The translations under genes were made by a program, and so were the position numbers. 64,000 bases of DNA from DUML01 sp050949905. GTDB lineage: Bacteria > Bacillota > Desulfitobacteriia > Desulfitobacteriales > Syntrophobotulaceae. The stretch spans positions 48,648-112,647 of the forward strand of contig JBMNGP010000014.1 of assembly GCA_050949905.1 (NCBI GenBank), given 5' to 3'. Each line of letters opens with the position of its first letter. Position 1 is the stretch's first letter. The notes below the pieces were generated by a model that made no database searches, was not told the origin of the DNA, and was given only the letters and a program-made list of their open reading frames with translations. Below, piece by piece: positions 43,424 through 52,113 of the stretch.

Positions 43424-44264
43424 AATTGGATATTATCCGGGCTGCTCTCTTCACGGCATGTCTAAGTCTTTTGATGTTTCAGCCCAATTAGTATGCAGGA
43501 AATTAGACATTGAACTTAAGGAACTTCCGGATTGGAATTGCTGCGGAGCTACGTCTGGCCATAGTGTTGAGCCAACACTGACCTTAACCCTGGGTGCCAG
43601 AAATTTAAATCTGGCGACAAAAAGCGGTTTGCAAGCGGTTACAACACCCTGTGCCGCCTGTTATTCCAATCTGAAGAAAGCCAGTCATGATCTTATAGAG
43701 CCCCCAAAAAGGGAACTCGCTCAGGAGTTAATTGGCGAGAAAATTGAAGATGTCGAAGTGTTGCACTTAATGGATGTTATTTCGGAACCATCCGTCATAG
43801 AGAACCTGAAAAGCAATATCAAAAAGAAATTCAAAAACCTAAAGCTGGCTTGCTATTATGGCTGTCTAACGGTTAGGCCAAGAACTGAGACTGAAGCAGT
43901 TGATTCGGAGAACCCGCAGACTATGGATAAGCTGATGAAGCTTATAGAAGCTGAGACGCTTGATTGGTCCCATAAGACAGAGTGCTGCGGCGGCAGTTTT
44001 TCAATTTGCGGGCCTGAAATAGCCAATATCCGGACGGATGAGGTTTTAAGCCAGGCTAAAGCTGCCGGTGCGCAAGCGATTGTTGTAGCCTGCCCCTTAT
44101 GTCATACCAATTTGGAGATGCGCTTACATGCGCAGAACTCCAACCTGCCGGTGGTATTTTTTACTCAATTGCTCGGCCTGGCCTTGGGCTATTCTGTCAA
44201 AGAGGTTGAACTGCACAAAATGCTCGTTAACTCTTTTCCCTGGCAAGAAAAGTTAACATCCTGA
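43413..44264 (+). CDS. HdrB-like CCG-domain protein (B2)
   Basis: 283 aa, the canonical HdrB length. Two CCG domains are complete: YYPGCSLHG, WNCCGATSG and TPCAACYSNL, then YYGCLTV, TECCGGSFS and ACPLCHTNL. It differs clearly from B1, so C1B1 and C2B2 are two distinct modules around one HdrA, not a recent duplication. ATG 43413 follows AGGGGGCAGGAGCC inside the end of C2. Confidence 0.92.
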   Translation: MALKIGYYPGCSLHGMSKSFDVSAQLVCRKLDIELKELPDWNCCGATSGHSVEPTLTLTLGARNLNLATKSGLQAVTTPCAACYSNLKKASHDLIEPPKRELAQELIGEKIEDVEVLHLMDVISEPSVIENLKSNIKKKFKNLKLACYYGCLTVRPRTETEAVDSENPQTMDKLMKLIEAETLDWSHKTECCGGSFSICGPEIANIRTDEVLSQAKAAGAQAIVVACPLCHTNLEMRLHAQNSNLPVVFFTQLLGLALGYSVKEVELHKMLVNSFPWQEKLTS

Positions 44265-44351
44265 AAGTTTTATAAGGAAGGAATTAGTTAACCCTACGAG
44301 TTAGCTAAATTTAATAAAGCCAGAGTAAAATAAGCAAGGAGGACGCAATTT

Positions 44352-45533
44352 ATGGAACGTAACAAATATTCCATTGTAGGTGTAGGCTACACACCGCAGG
44401 GAAAAGTTCCCGGACGCTCGGCAGCTAGTTTTTATCTCGAAGCGACCATGAACGCCATAAATGATGCTGGATTAAAGAAGGATGATATAGATGGTCTCAT
44501 CCTTTACCGCGATTTCCCGATTTTAAACGGGGACGCCTTTCATCATACAGCCAATGTAATAACCTACAGTCTTGGCATACGCCCGAAATTCTTAAGCCAG
44601 GAAGCTTACTGCTACCGGACCAATATCAATAAAGCAATAGGAGCTATCGAAAACGGAACCTGTAAGTATGTTCTGATCGTCTTTGCCGAGAGCGGCAGAA
44701 CCGGTCGCCGTACATGGACAGATGAAATTGATGTGTTCAGCGACAAGCCCTATGATGAGTACGGGGCTTACGGAAACATTTCAGCCTTCACCAACTATGC
44801 CATATTTGCCAGCCGTGCCATGTATGAGCACGGAACAGGGCCTGATGTCTGGGCGGAAATAGCTGTCGCCCACCGCAAATGGGCCAACCTTAATCCCAAG
44901 GCCATTCAGTACGGCAAGCCTTTGACCAAGGAAGAATACATGGCGGCGCCTTTCCTTTCATGGCCATTCCGTGCCCTGGATGCAACTGCATCAACCGACG
45001 GCGGCCGCGCCATAATCATCACCACCACAGAGCGGGCCAGACATCTCAAGAATCCGCCTGTCATGATTAGAGGATACGGTACTTACAATGACACTTCCAA
45101 GGGCTGGCAGCTTACACCGGGCGATCCTGCGAGCAGTGCCGCTGTTGCCGGACGCCAGGCTTTTGAGATGGCCGGGCTTAGCCCTAAAGATATTGGCGCA
45201 GCTCAGATTTATGACTGCTACACCTACACGGTTGAGGCAACCCTGGGTGATTACGGATTTTTTGATAAGAAAAAATCCCGTGACTTCATGACAGTTGAAA
45301 ATATTGGACCCGGCGGAGCATTCCCGGTAAACACCGGCGGCGGGCTGCTTTCTGAAGGTTATTATATGGGCATGACTCCCATAGCCGAGGCTGTGATGCA
45401 GATGTCCCAGCGCTGTGGTGAGCGTCAGTTAGGAGTACTCCCCGGCACAAAAATGCCTGAATTCATGCTCGTCTCGGATAACGGCGGTTTCTATCAAAGT
45501 AACGAAACTCTTATTTTAGAAAGGGGGAAATAA
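44352..45533 (+). CDS. Ltp2-like thiolase-fold enzyme
   Basis: 393 aa of the thiolase superfamily (SCP-x/Ltp2 branch): IVGVGYTPQGKVPGRSA at the start, KYVLIVFAESG, DATASTDGGRAI, IYDCYTYTVEATLGDYGF and NTGGGLLSEGYYMGM. The usual GHPxG histidine block is replaced by SEGYYMG, and the nucleophile region (EAYCYRTN) does not align cleanly, so normal thiolysis is doubtful. Relatives paired with DUF35 partners cleave beta-hydroxyacyl-CoA side chains by a retro-aldol reaction. The DUF35 gene follows two bases later. RBS CAAGGAGGACGC. Confidence 0.85.
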   Translation: MERNKYSIVGVGYTPQGKVPGRSAASFYLEATMNAINDAGLKKDDIDGLILYRDFPILNGDAFHHTANVITYSLGIRPKFLSQEAYCYRTNINKAIGAIENGTCKYVLIVFAESGRTGRRTWTDEIDVFSDKPYDEYGAYGNISAFTNYAIFASRAMYEHGTGPDVWAEIAVAHRKWANLNPKAIQYGKPLTKEEYMAAPFLSWPFRALDATASTDGGRAIIITTTERARHLKNPPVMIRGYGTYNDTSKGWQLTPGDPASSAAVAGRQAFEMAGLSPKDIGAAQIYDCYTYTVEATLGDYGFFDKKKSRDFMTVENIGPGGAFPVNTGGGLLSEGYYMGMTPIAEAVMQMSQRCGERQLGVLPGTKMPEFMLVSDNGGFYQSNETLILERGK

Positions 45534-45535
45534 TA

Positions 45536-45964
45536 ATGGCTCAAGTATTAAAAGTTAATCTTCCTTATGAACTCAGAACCAGCTATGATAATGAACTGTT
45601 TTATAAAACTGCTCATGAAGAACAGAAATTTATGCTGCCTCATTGTAAAAGCTGCGGCAAATATTTCTGGCCTGGTGCTTTTATCTGCCAACACTGCGGC
45701 AGCACCGATGTCGAGTGGAAAGAGGCTTCCGGCCATGGTAAAATTTATTCCCATGTGGAAGGGCGTTTCCCGTTCCATAAGGCAATCAAAGAATACCTTC
45801 CAATCGCCATTTGTTCGGTAAACCTCGACGAAGGACCGCGCGTTTTCGGCCGTCTTGTCAACTATGGCGAAATCGAAAAGGTTCCTTATGATGCGCCTGT
45901 GCATGTCGTTTGGCTTCAAGACGATGAAAGAGGATGCACAATCATGGGATTTGAGCTGGAGTAG
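45536..45964 (+). CDS. DUF35 zinc-ribbon/OB-fold partner of the thiolase
   Basis: 142 aa. A rubredoxin-like zinc ribbon (HCKSCGKYFWPGAFICQHCG, four cysteines) is followed by an OB-fold acyl-CoA-binding part (KIYSHVEGRF; FGRLVNYG). Such proteins form obligate complexes with thiolase-like enzymes, as ChsH2 does with Ltp2. ATG 45536 follows GAAAGGGGGAAATA two bases after the thiolase stop, so the two are surely cotranslated. Confidence 0.9.
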   Translation: MAQVLKVNLPYELRTSYDNELFYKTAHEEQKFMLPHCKSCGKYFWPGAFICQHCGSTDVEWKEASGHGKIYSHVEGRFPFHKAIKEYLPIAICSVNLDEGPRVFGRLVNYGEIEKVPYDAPVHVVWLQDDERGCTIMGFELE

Positions 45965-46005
45965 ATTTCTTCATAACGTCCAGAGAATTTAAAGGGGTTG
46001 ATTTT

Positions 46006-46602
46006 TTGTTAAGGCGCATTTTGATTAGCTTTATAACCATCGCCATTATCGGCCTAGTTATTTATTGGTTGTTTAACAATAGAAACATGAAAACATACAG
46101 GGAATACATGAAGAGAAAAGGCCAGCTGGAAGAATCAATTCAGGATTTTAATGCTGAGGAAAGGTATGCCAATCAGAATATGGTTCTTGCCCTTAACCGG
46201 AGGGAAGAAAAGCTATGTATCAGCGTCATCAAGCAAGGTCAACCTGTTCCTTTAATAGTTGATTTTAAGGATATTAGCGGTTCTGAAGTGTTGGAAGACG
46301 GAGTAGCTGTTCCGCCCGCTCCTCTTAATAGGACTGCAGATGAAAGCTCTGCCCAGCCTGATCAAGCTCCGGCCGGCAAAGGAAAGCTGGCAGTTAAAGA
46401 TTTGGTTGCCGAGAGCAAACGAATTAAGAGGATTGACCTGAAAATTATGTTTGATGATCCGCAGAATCCTGATATCCTGGCAAACTTTATATTTTGGGAA
46501 GTTGCTAAAGTCAGCAAGGAATATCAACAAGCCATACGTGATGCCTCCTATTGGCATAAGCTCATTACTGAGAGTATCCAAGCAAAGGATCAGGAAGAGT
46601 AA
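46006..46602 (+). CDS. Membrane-anchored hypothetical protein, 198 aa
   Basis: I do not recognise this protein. An N-terminal transmembrane helix (LISFITIAIIGLVIYWLF) is followed by a basic, partly coiled segment and a soluble domain with a proline/alanine-rich linker near residues 105-125. The start is TTG 46006 after AAAGGGGTTGAT. It lies 40 bases after the DUF35 gene in the same direction and may be the end of that operon, but nothing links it to CoA metabolism. Confidence 0.65.
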   Translation: MLRRILISFITIAIIGLVIYWLFNNRNMKTYREYMKRKGQLEESIQDFNAEERYANQNMVLALNRREEKLCISVIKQGQPVPLIVDFKDISGSEVLEDGVAVPPAPLNRTADESSAQPDQAPAGKGKLAVKDLVAESKRIKRIDLKIMFDDPQNPDILANFIFWEVAKVSKEYQQAIRDASYWHKLITESIQAKDQEE

Positions 46603-46773
46603 CAGTAGGTCATTCTGAGTGCCACGAAAAAGCTATCAGCAGAATCCTTTGCCTTACGAGAGCAGCTAATAAACCCATTAAATTTAATATATAAATAAAT
46701 ATTATTAAACATAAAAAATATGAGCTATAAATATTAAATGTAAGCTACAAACATAAAGTATAAGCTAAAACTA

Positions 46774-46800
46774 AAGCCCGAGGAATGTCTCGGGCTTGTT
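46774..46800. terminator. Bidirectional terminator between convergent units
   Basis: AAGCCCGAG-GAATGT-CTCGGGCTT is a perfect 9-bp hairpin with TGTT after it on the plus strand and TTTAG on the minus strand. The 170 bases before it are AT-rich and without a gene. Confidence 0.78.
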
Positions 46801-46853
46801 GCTTCCTAAACAGGGCAAGCTGTGTATTTCTTATTTTCTCTACTCTTTTTTCT

Positions 46854-49800
46854 TTACTCTATCTCCCTGTGGTATTCCTGGAGAGATTTGATCGTGGCAT
46901 TATTGGGCGCCTGAAGGTAGGCCGCTATGCCTTTGGCGCTCGCCAAGGCGGCGGCGGTAGTGGTTATATAGGGTATTTTGTGCTTAATAGCGGTTTTCCG
47001 GATATAGGAATCGTCCTGCAGGCTGCGTTTGCCGATTGGGGTGTTAATGACAAGCTGGATCTCGCCGTTGACTATACCGTCGGGAATATTAGGACGGCCT
47101 TCATAGATTTTATAGATGAATTCAGCGCTAATACCATGAGTTTGTAAAAAGTCACGTGTTCCCTTGGTAGCTTTGATTTTAAAACCCATATTGATAAATT
47201 CCCGGGCAGCGTCGACAACAATTTGAGAACGATCCTGCTCAGCGATACTCATCAGAACGGTGCCGTTTAAAGGGAGAGGCGATTGGGTAGCTTCCTGGGC
47301 TTTAAAATAGGCTAGGCCAAAGGAATCGGCCAGACCCAAGACTTCACCGGTTGAGCGCATTTCCGGGCCTAAGATGGGATCAACTTCCGGGAATTTGTCA
47401 AAGGGAAAAACAGCTTCTTTAACCCCGTAGTGCTTGATTTTCTTCAGCTGGAAGCCGGAGACGAGATCAGTCTTAAGACCTTGATATGCAGCCATTACCA
47501 ATTCGGTTGCGATTCGAGCCATAGGAATATTACAGACCTTGGATACTAAGGGAACAGTCCGGGAAGCCCTGGGGTTGGCTTCCAGTACATAGACTTGATC
47601 CCCGGCAATAGCATACTGGATATTCATGAGTCCAATGACATGCAGTTCCTGGGCAATTTTTTGGGTATAGTCAATGATAGTCTCAAAGTGCTGGTCGGGA
47701 ATGGTTAAAGGAGGAATAACGCAAGCCGAGTCACCGGAGTGAATGCCGGCCAGCTCAATATGTTCCATTACTGCCGGGACAAAGGCTTTTTTACCGTCTG
47801 CGACGGCATCGGCTTCGGCTTCGATGGCGTTTTCTAAGAATTTATCGATGAGAATCGGGCGCTCAGGGGTAACGTTAACTGCAGCTGCAACGTATTCTCT
47901 AAGTTTATCCTCATCGAAGACTATTTCCATGCCCCGTCCCCCCAGAACATAGGAAGGGCGAACCATAACAGGATAGCCAATCCTACCGGCTACCCGTAAA
48001 GCTTCTTCCAGATTGGCGGCCATGCCGGCTTCAGGCATAGGGATTTTAAGCTTGGCCATCATTTTGCGGAATAAATCGCGGTCTTCCGCCAGGTCGATCA
48101 CTTCCGGCGCTGTCCCTAAAATCCGTACCCCGGCTTCTTGTAATTCTTTAGCGATATTCAGCGGGGTTTGCCCGCCAAATTGAACAATAACCCCGAGCGG
48201 TTTCTCTTTGGCGTAAATGCTTAAGACATCCTCAACCGTAAGGGGTTCAAAATACAGCTTATCTGAAGTGTCGTAATCTGTGGAAACAGTCTCCGGGTTG
48301 CAATTGATCATAATTGTTTCGTAACCCAGGTCACGCAGGGCTAAGGCGGCATGGACGCAGCAGTAGTCAAACTCAATCCCTTGACCGATCCGGTTAGGCC
48401 CGCCGCCGAGGATCAGAACTTTTGGCCTCTTGCCGGTTTTTACTTTATCGGGTGCATTATAAGTGGAATAATAATAGGAGGCTTTTCCAACTCCGCTTAC
48501 AGGAACAATATCCCAGGACTGGGCCAGGCCAAGACGCAGGCGCTCATTGCGAATGGTTTCTTCCGGGACATCTAAGATTTTCGCCAGATAACGGTCAGCA
48601 AAACCATCTTTCTTGGCCTGGATCAGCAAATCAGCAGGGAGGCTTTGCCCTTTATAAGCAAGCAGCCTTTCCTCCAGCTCGACCAGCTCCTTCATTTGTT
48701 CAATGAACCAAGGTTTTATGTAGGTTAAAGCAGACAGTTCCTTAGGAGTAGCACCCTTCCTTAAGGCCTCATACATAATAAACTGGCGCTCACTGCTTGG
48801 CTCTTTCAGCATATCCAGAAGCTCGGGCAAGTTTTTCTTATTATAATCTTTGGCAAACCCCAGGCCGTAACGGCCTATTTCCAGGGAGCGAATAGCCTTT
48901 TGCAAAGCTTCTTTATAATTTTTGCCGATGCTCATGACTTCGCCCACGGCTCGCATCTGAGTGCCGAGCTTGTCTTCCACGCCTTTAAACTTTTCAAAAG
49001 CCCAGCGAGCGAATTTGATAACGACATAATCGCCGGAAGGTGTATATTTATCCAGCGTTCCTTCCCGCCAGTAGGGAATTTCATCTAAGGTTAAGCCGGC
49101 GGCGAGCAGGGCGGATATCGAAGCAATAGGAAAACCTGTAGCTTTGGAGGCCAAGGCTGAAGACCGAGATGTCCGGGGGTTGATTTCAATAATTACTACC
49201 CTGCCGGTCTTGGGGTCATGGGCGAATTGGACATTAGTGCCGCCAATGACTTCAATGGCTTCCACGATGGCATAAGCATACTTTTGCAGCCTGGCCTGGA
49301 GCTCCGGACTGATGGTCAGCATGGGCGCACTGCAAAAAGAGTCTCCGGTATGCACGCCGATCGGATCTATGTTTTCTATAAAACAGACGGTGATCATTTG
49401 ATTTTTAGAGTCTCTGACCACTTCCAGCTCCAACTCTTCCCAACCCAGGACGGATTCTTCAATTAGAATCTGACCTATCAGGCTGGCAGCAATTCCGCGG
49501 CCGGCTATCGTTCGCAATTCTTCGACATTATAAACCAGCCCCCCGCCTGTTCCACCTAAGGTATAAGCCGGACGGACAACGACGGGATAGCCCAGCTCCT
49601 GGGCAATTTTTTCAGCTTCTTCCACACTGTAGGCGGGGCTGCTTTTGGGAATCTCGATGCCGAGGCGATCCATGGTTTCCTTAAAAGCGATGCGGTCTTC
49701 CCCGCGTTCAATGGCATCTACCTGTACCCCGATCACCTGAACGTTATATTTCTCCAGGATACCCTCTTTAGCCAATTCTGCACAAAGATTTAGCCCGGAT

Positions 49801-50078
49801 TGCCCGCCCAGGTTAGGAAGCAGGGCATCAGGGCGTTCTTTAGCAATGATCTCTGTTAAACGCTGGAGATTTAAAGGCTCGATGTAAGTAGCATCGGCTA
49901 TGGCCGGGTCGGTCATGATCGTCGCCGGATTAGAGTTTACCAGGACAATTTGATAGCCCAGGCTTTTTAGTGCTTTACAGGCCTGAGTCCCCGAATAATC
50001 AAATTCAGCAGCTTGGCCAATGGTAATTGGCCCGGAGCCAATTATTAAGACCTTATCGATATCGTCTCTTTTGGGCAT
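46854..50078 (-). CDS. carB: Carbamoyl-phosphate synthase large subunit
   Basis: 1074 aa, the full length of CarB. Both ATP-grasp halves are present: the first with GSGPITIGQAAEFDYSG and ELELEVVRD, the second with LGGGPNRIGQGIEFDYC and FLENAIEAEADAV. A C-terminal MGS-like regulatory domain (about 940-1074) includes LPLNGTVLMSIAEQDR-type entry and LVINTPIG. It makes carbamoyl phosphate from bicarbonate, ammonia delivered by CarA and two ATP, for pyrimidines and arginine. CarA is not next to it. A nearby ATG 50090 touches AAGGAG directly, so ATG 50078 (MPKRDDIDKV) is the better start. Confidence 0.97.
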   Translation of the reverse strand: MPKRDDIDKVLIIGSGPITIGQAAEFDYSGTQACKALKSLGYQIVLVNSNPATIMTDPAIADATYIEPLNLQRLTEIIAKERPDALLPNLGGQSGLNLCAELAKEGILEKYNVQVIGVQVDAIERGEDRIAFKETMDRLGIEIPKSSPAYSVEEAEKIAQELGYPVVVRPAYTLGGTGGGLVYNVEELRTIAGRGIAASLIGQILIEESVLGWEELELEVVRDSKNQMITVCFIENIDPIGVHTGDSFCSAPMLTISPELQARLQKYAYAIVEAIEVIGGTNVQFAHDPKTGRVVIIEINPRTSRSSALASKATGFPIASISALLAAGLTLDEIPYWREGTLDKYTPSGDYVVIKFARWAFEKFKGVEDKLGTQMRAVGEVMSIGKNYKEALQKAIRSLEIGRYGLGFAKDYNKKNLPELLDMLKEPSSERQFIMYEALRKGATPKELSALTYIKPWFIEQMKELVELEERLLAYKGQSLPADLLIQAKKDGFADRYLAKILDVPEETIRNERLRLGLAQSWDIVPVSGVGKASYYYSTYNAPDKVKTGKRPKVLILGGGPNRIGQGIEFDYCCVHAALALRDLGYETIMINCNPETVSTDYDTSDKLYFEPLTVEDVLSIYAKEKPLGVIVQFGGQTPLNIAKELQEAGVRILGTAPEVIDLAEDRDLFRKMMAKLKIPMPEAGMAANLEEALRVAGRIGYPVMVRPSYVLGGRGMEIVFDEDKLREYVAAAVNVTPERPILIDKFLENAIEAEADAVADGKKAFVPAVMEHIELAGIHSGDSACVIPPLTIPDQHFETIIDYTQKIAQELHVIGLMNIQYAIAGDQVYVLEANPRASRTVPLVSKVCNIPMARIATELVMAAYQGLKTDLVSGFQLKKIKHYGVKEAVFPFDKFPEVDPILGPEMRSTGEVLGLADSFGLAYFKAQEATQSPLPLNGTVLMSIAEQDRSQIVVDAAREFINMGFKIKATKGTRDFLQTHGISAEFIYKIYEGRPNIPDGIVNGEIQLVINTPIGKRSLQDDSYIRKTAIKHKIPYITTTAAALASAKGIAAYLQAPNNATIKSLQEYHREIE

Positions 50079-50466
50079 GAACAGCAACATCTCCTTGCTA
50101 AAAGTTAATATTCACCATAGATATTAATTAATCATCATAGTTATTAATTTAGGAAGTTAGGGAACAGTCCTGTATAATTATACACAAATATTGCATAATT
50201 ACAACCTTGGAAATTTTCTGCCATAAGATATCTTCGGTCTTAGGATACCAAAAGTATTCCAAAATAATCGCGGCTCCAAAGAATCGCAGCGTGCTACTAA
50301 TATTTTAATCATTTTCCACCACCAGTAAATACTTAAAATGGCTTTTTTGGTTAATTTGCCAGAAAAATACTTAGAAGTACCTTAGAATAGTAAAAAAGTC
50401 ATTTGCTTTGTGGTATGATAAAAATAAAATTTCCTTAATCAGTAAAAAGATACGGGGAGAGATGAA
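50079..50466. other. Divergent intergenic region between carB and the CWB2 gene
   Basis: About 390 AT-rich bases should hold the carB promoter (minus) and the promoter of the surface protein (plus; TATGATAAAAAT near 50413-50424 is a -10 candidate). I see no riboswitch, PyrR-type hairpin or gene in it. Confidence 0.4.
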
Positions 50467-51879
50467 ATGAAGAAAATACTCAAGATCCTTGCTTTGGTGC
50501 TGTGTTTTTCTATCTTCACGGAACCTGTGTTTGCTGCTGTTAATCAAACGAAAAGATTATTTGGAACAGATAGATATAAAACTTCTGCACAGATTGCCCA
50601 GCAATACAACAGCGGGTTTGTCAACAGTGTGGTCTTAGTACCGGGTTCCAACTTTGCGAATGCTCTTCCGGCCAGTGTCTTTGCTCACAAGAATAAGGCA
50701 CCTTTACTGTTAATTGATTCTACTGCCGCAAAAACCAAGGAAGCTTTTGATTACATCGTCAGTCATCTGACTAAAATTGGCACAATCTATTTGGTAGGCG
50801 ACAGCAGCCTGATTGGCAGCGACTTTGATGCAAAGCTTAACCAAATGGGGTACAAGAACATTGTCCGAATAACGGGCCCGGACAAATATGAAACAGATCT
50901 TTTGATTGCCAAAGAATTAAACGTTGCCCCGGAAACACCTGTAGTGATTAGTTCCGGAGAAAACTTTCCTGATGCTTTAGCGATCTCCAGCTTTGCGGCA
51001 GCCTATGGTTGGCCGATCCTTCTCTGCGGGGAAAACGGGCTTTCTTTAAAGATCAAACAGTTGATTGTTCAAAAACAACCCTCTAAGATATACATCACAG
51101 GGGGAACAACAGTTATTTCATCCGATACGGAGGCTCAGCTGAAAATTTTAGCGCCCAACGCCAAAATTCAAAGATTTGGCGGCAGCGACAGGTATGAGAC
51201 CGCTATCCAAATTGCTAAGGAATTCGCTCCCAGCCCCTCGCACCTCTATGTTTCTTCCGGGCTTAATTTTCCGGATACTTTGGCCGGCAGCGTTTTGGCT
51301 GCCAAAAGCTATGCACCGATTGTCTTGGTTAACCCCCAAGCTACGACTTTACATCCCGAGGTAAAAGCCTACCTGCAAACAATCAAAGAACTAAAAACCG
51401 ATGTGAACTTGACTTTCTTTGGCGGGAGCTCTGTGATCCCTTATGGAACAGAAGAATTAATTTGCCGGGAAAGCGGGTTTATTAGCAATAATCTTCAAGC
51501 TATGGAAGATGAAGTAATCTCTCTGGTCAATAAGGAGAGAATCGCCAAAGGATTGGAAGCCTTAGCCAAAAATGATGTCTTATGTAACCTGGCCAGGCTT
51601 AAAGCTCAGGATATGGCCGATCAGGGGTATTTTGGGCATGATTCGCCGACTTACGGAACGGCATTTGCGATGTTGAAATCTTTTGGGGTCTCTTTTCAAA
51701 TGGCAGGCGAAAATATTGCCTGTGGCCAGCCAAGTGCCGAGCTGGCTTTGAATAGCTGGCTGGATTCCCCGGCGCATAGGGAAAATATTTTGAAAGAGGA
51801 GTACCTGGAAATCGGCGTGGGACTGGCTAAGGACTGTAACGGCCAAACTTATTGGACGCAGCTCTTTATTCGCCCCTAA
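50467..51879 (+). CDS. Secreted CWB2 repeat protein with CAP domain
   Basis: 470 aa with an N-terminal signal peptide (KKILKILALVLCFSIFTEPVFA). Three cell-wall-binding-2 repeats follow, about residues 30-120, 125-220 and 225-320; each starts with an R-[LIF]-x-G-x-[DP][RK]Y[EK]T block (RLFGTDRYKTS, RITGPDKYETD, RFGGSDRYETA). The C-terminal CAP/SCP domain (about 348-470) has VNKERIAKGL, GYFGHDSP, AGENIACG, HRENIL and EIGVGLAKD. CWB2 repeats anchor the protein to the wall through anionic polymers. RBS GGGGAGATGAA. Confidence 0.93.
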   Translation: MKKILKILALVLCFSIFTEPVFAAVNQTKRLFGTDRYKTSAQIAQQYNSGFVNSVVLVPGSNFANALPASVFAHKNKAPLLLIDSTAAKTKEAFDYIVSHLTKIGTIYLVGDSSLIGSDFDAKLNQMGYKNIVRITGPDKYETDLLIAKELNVAPETPVVISSGENFPDALAISSFAAAYGWPILLCGENGLSLKIKQLIVQKQPSKIYITGGTTVISSDTEAQLKILAPNAKIQRFGGSDRYETAIQIAKEFAPSPSHLYVSSGLNFPDTLAGSVLAAKSYAPIVLVNPQATTLHPEVKAYLQTIKELKTDVNLTFFGGSSVIPYGTEELICRESGFISNNLQAMEDEVISLVNKERIAKGLEALAKNDVLCNLARLKAQDMADQGYFGHDSPTYGTAFAMLKSFGVSFQMAGENIACGQPSAELALNSWLDSPAHRENILKEEYLEIGVGLAKDCNGQTYWTQLFIRP

Positions 51880-51915
51880 GTCTCCTAAACAAGACTTTTA
51901 TGCTTATAAGAGGCT

Positions 51916-51973
51916 AAAAAAATGGGTTGTTGCATCCTTGACTAAAGTTAGGAATGTAACAGCCCTTTTTTTA
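51916..51973 (+). terminator. Rho-independent terminator after the CWB2 gene
   Basis: AAAAATGGGTTGTTGCATCCTT pairs with AGGAATGTAACAGCCCTTTTTT apart from small mismatches, and a run of seven T residues follows. Confidence 0.75.
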
Positions 51974-52069
51974 GCAAAAGAATCTAATTTCTCTAATCTC
52001 TTTTTAAGGTTTGTCTAATATAATCAAATCATCCTCTAAACCCTTCCCTTTTATGAATATATAGACTTT

Positions 52070-52100
52070 GACCTGGTATTAAATCCAGGTCTTTTTCTTT
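52070..52100 (+). terminator. Hairpin GACCTGG/CCAGGTC with T-rich tail
   Basis: A perfect 7-bp stem with an 8-base loop precedes CTTTTTCTTTC. It lies between the convergent surface-protein and pit genes and probably backs up the preceding terminator. Confidence 0.65.
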
Positions 52101-52113
52101 CTTAAAATAGCAT

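Noticed and set aside
40159..44264. Calling the five-gene set a genuine sulfur-oxidising sHdr complex
   Set aside because: The order fits, but the hyp gene, lipoate-binding protein and sulfur-transfer genes are absent and the neighbours are CoA-ester genes.
46854..47147. Plus-strand frame of 120 aa overlapping the carB end
   Set aside because: It lies opposite the well-supported carB coding sequence and has no ribosome binding site or recognisable features.
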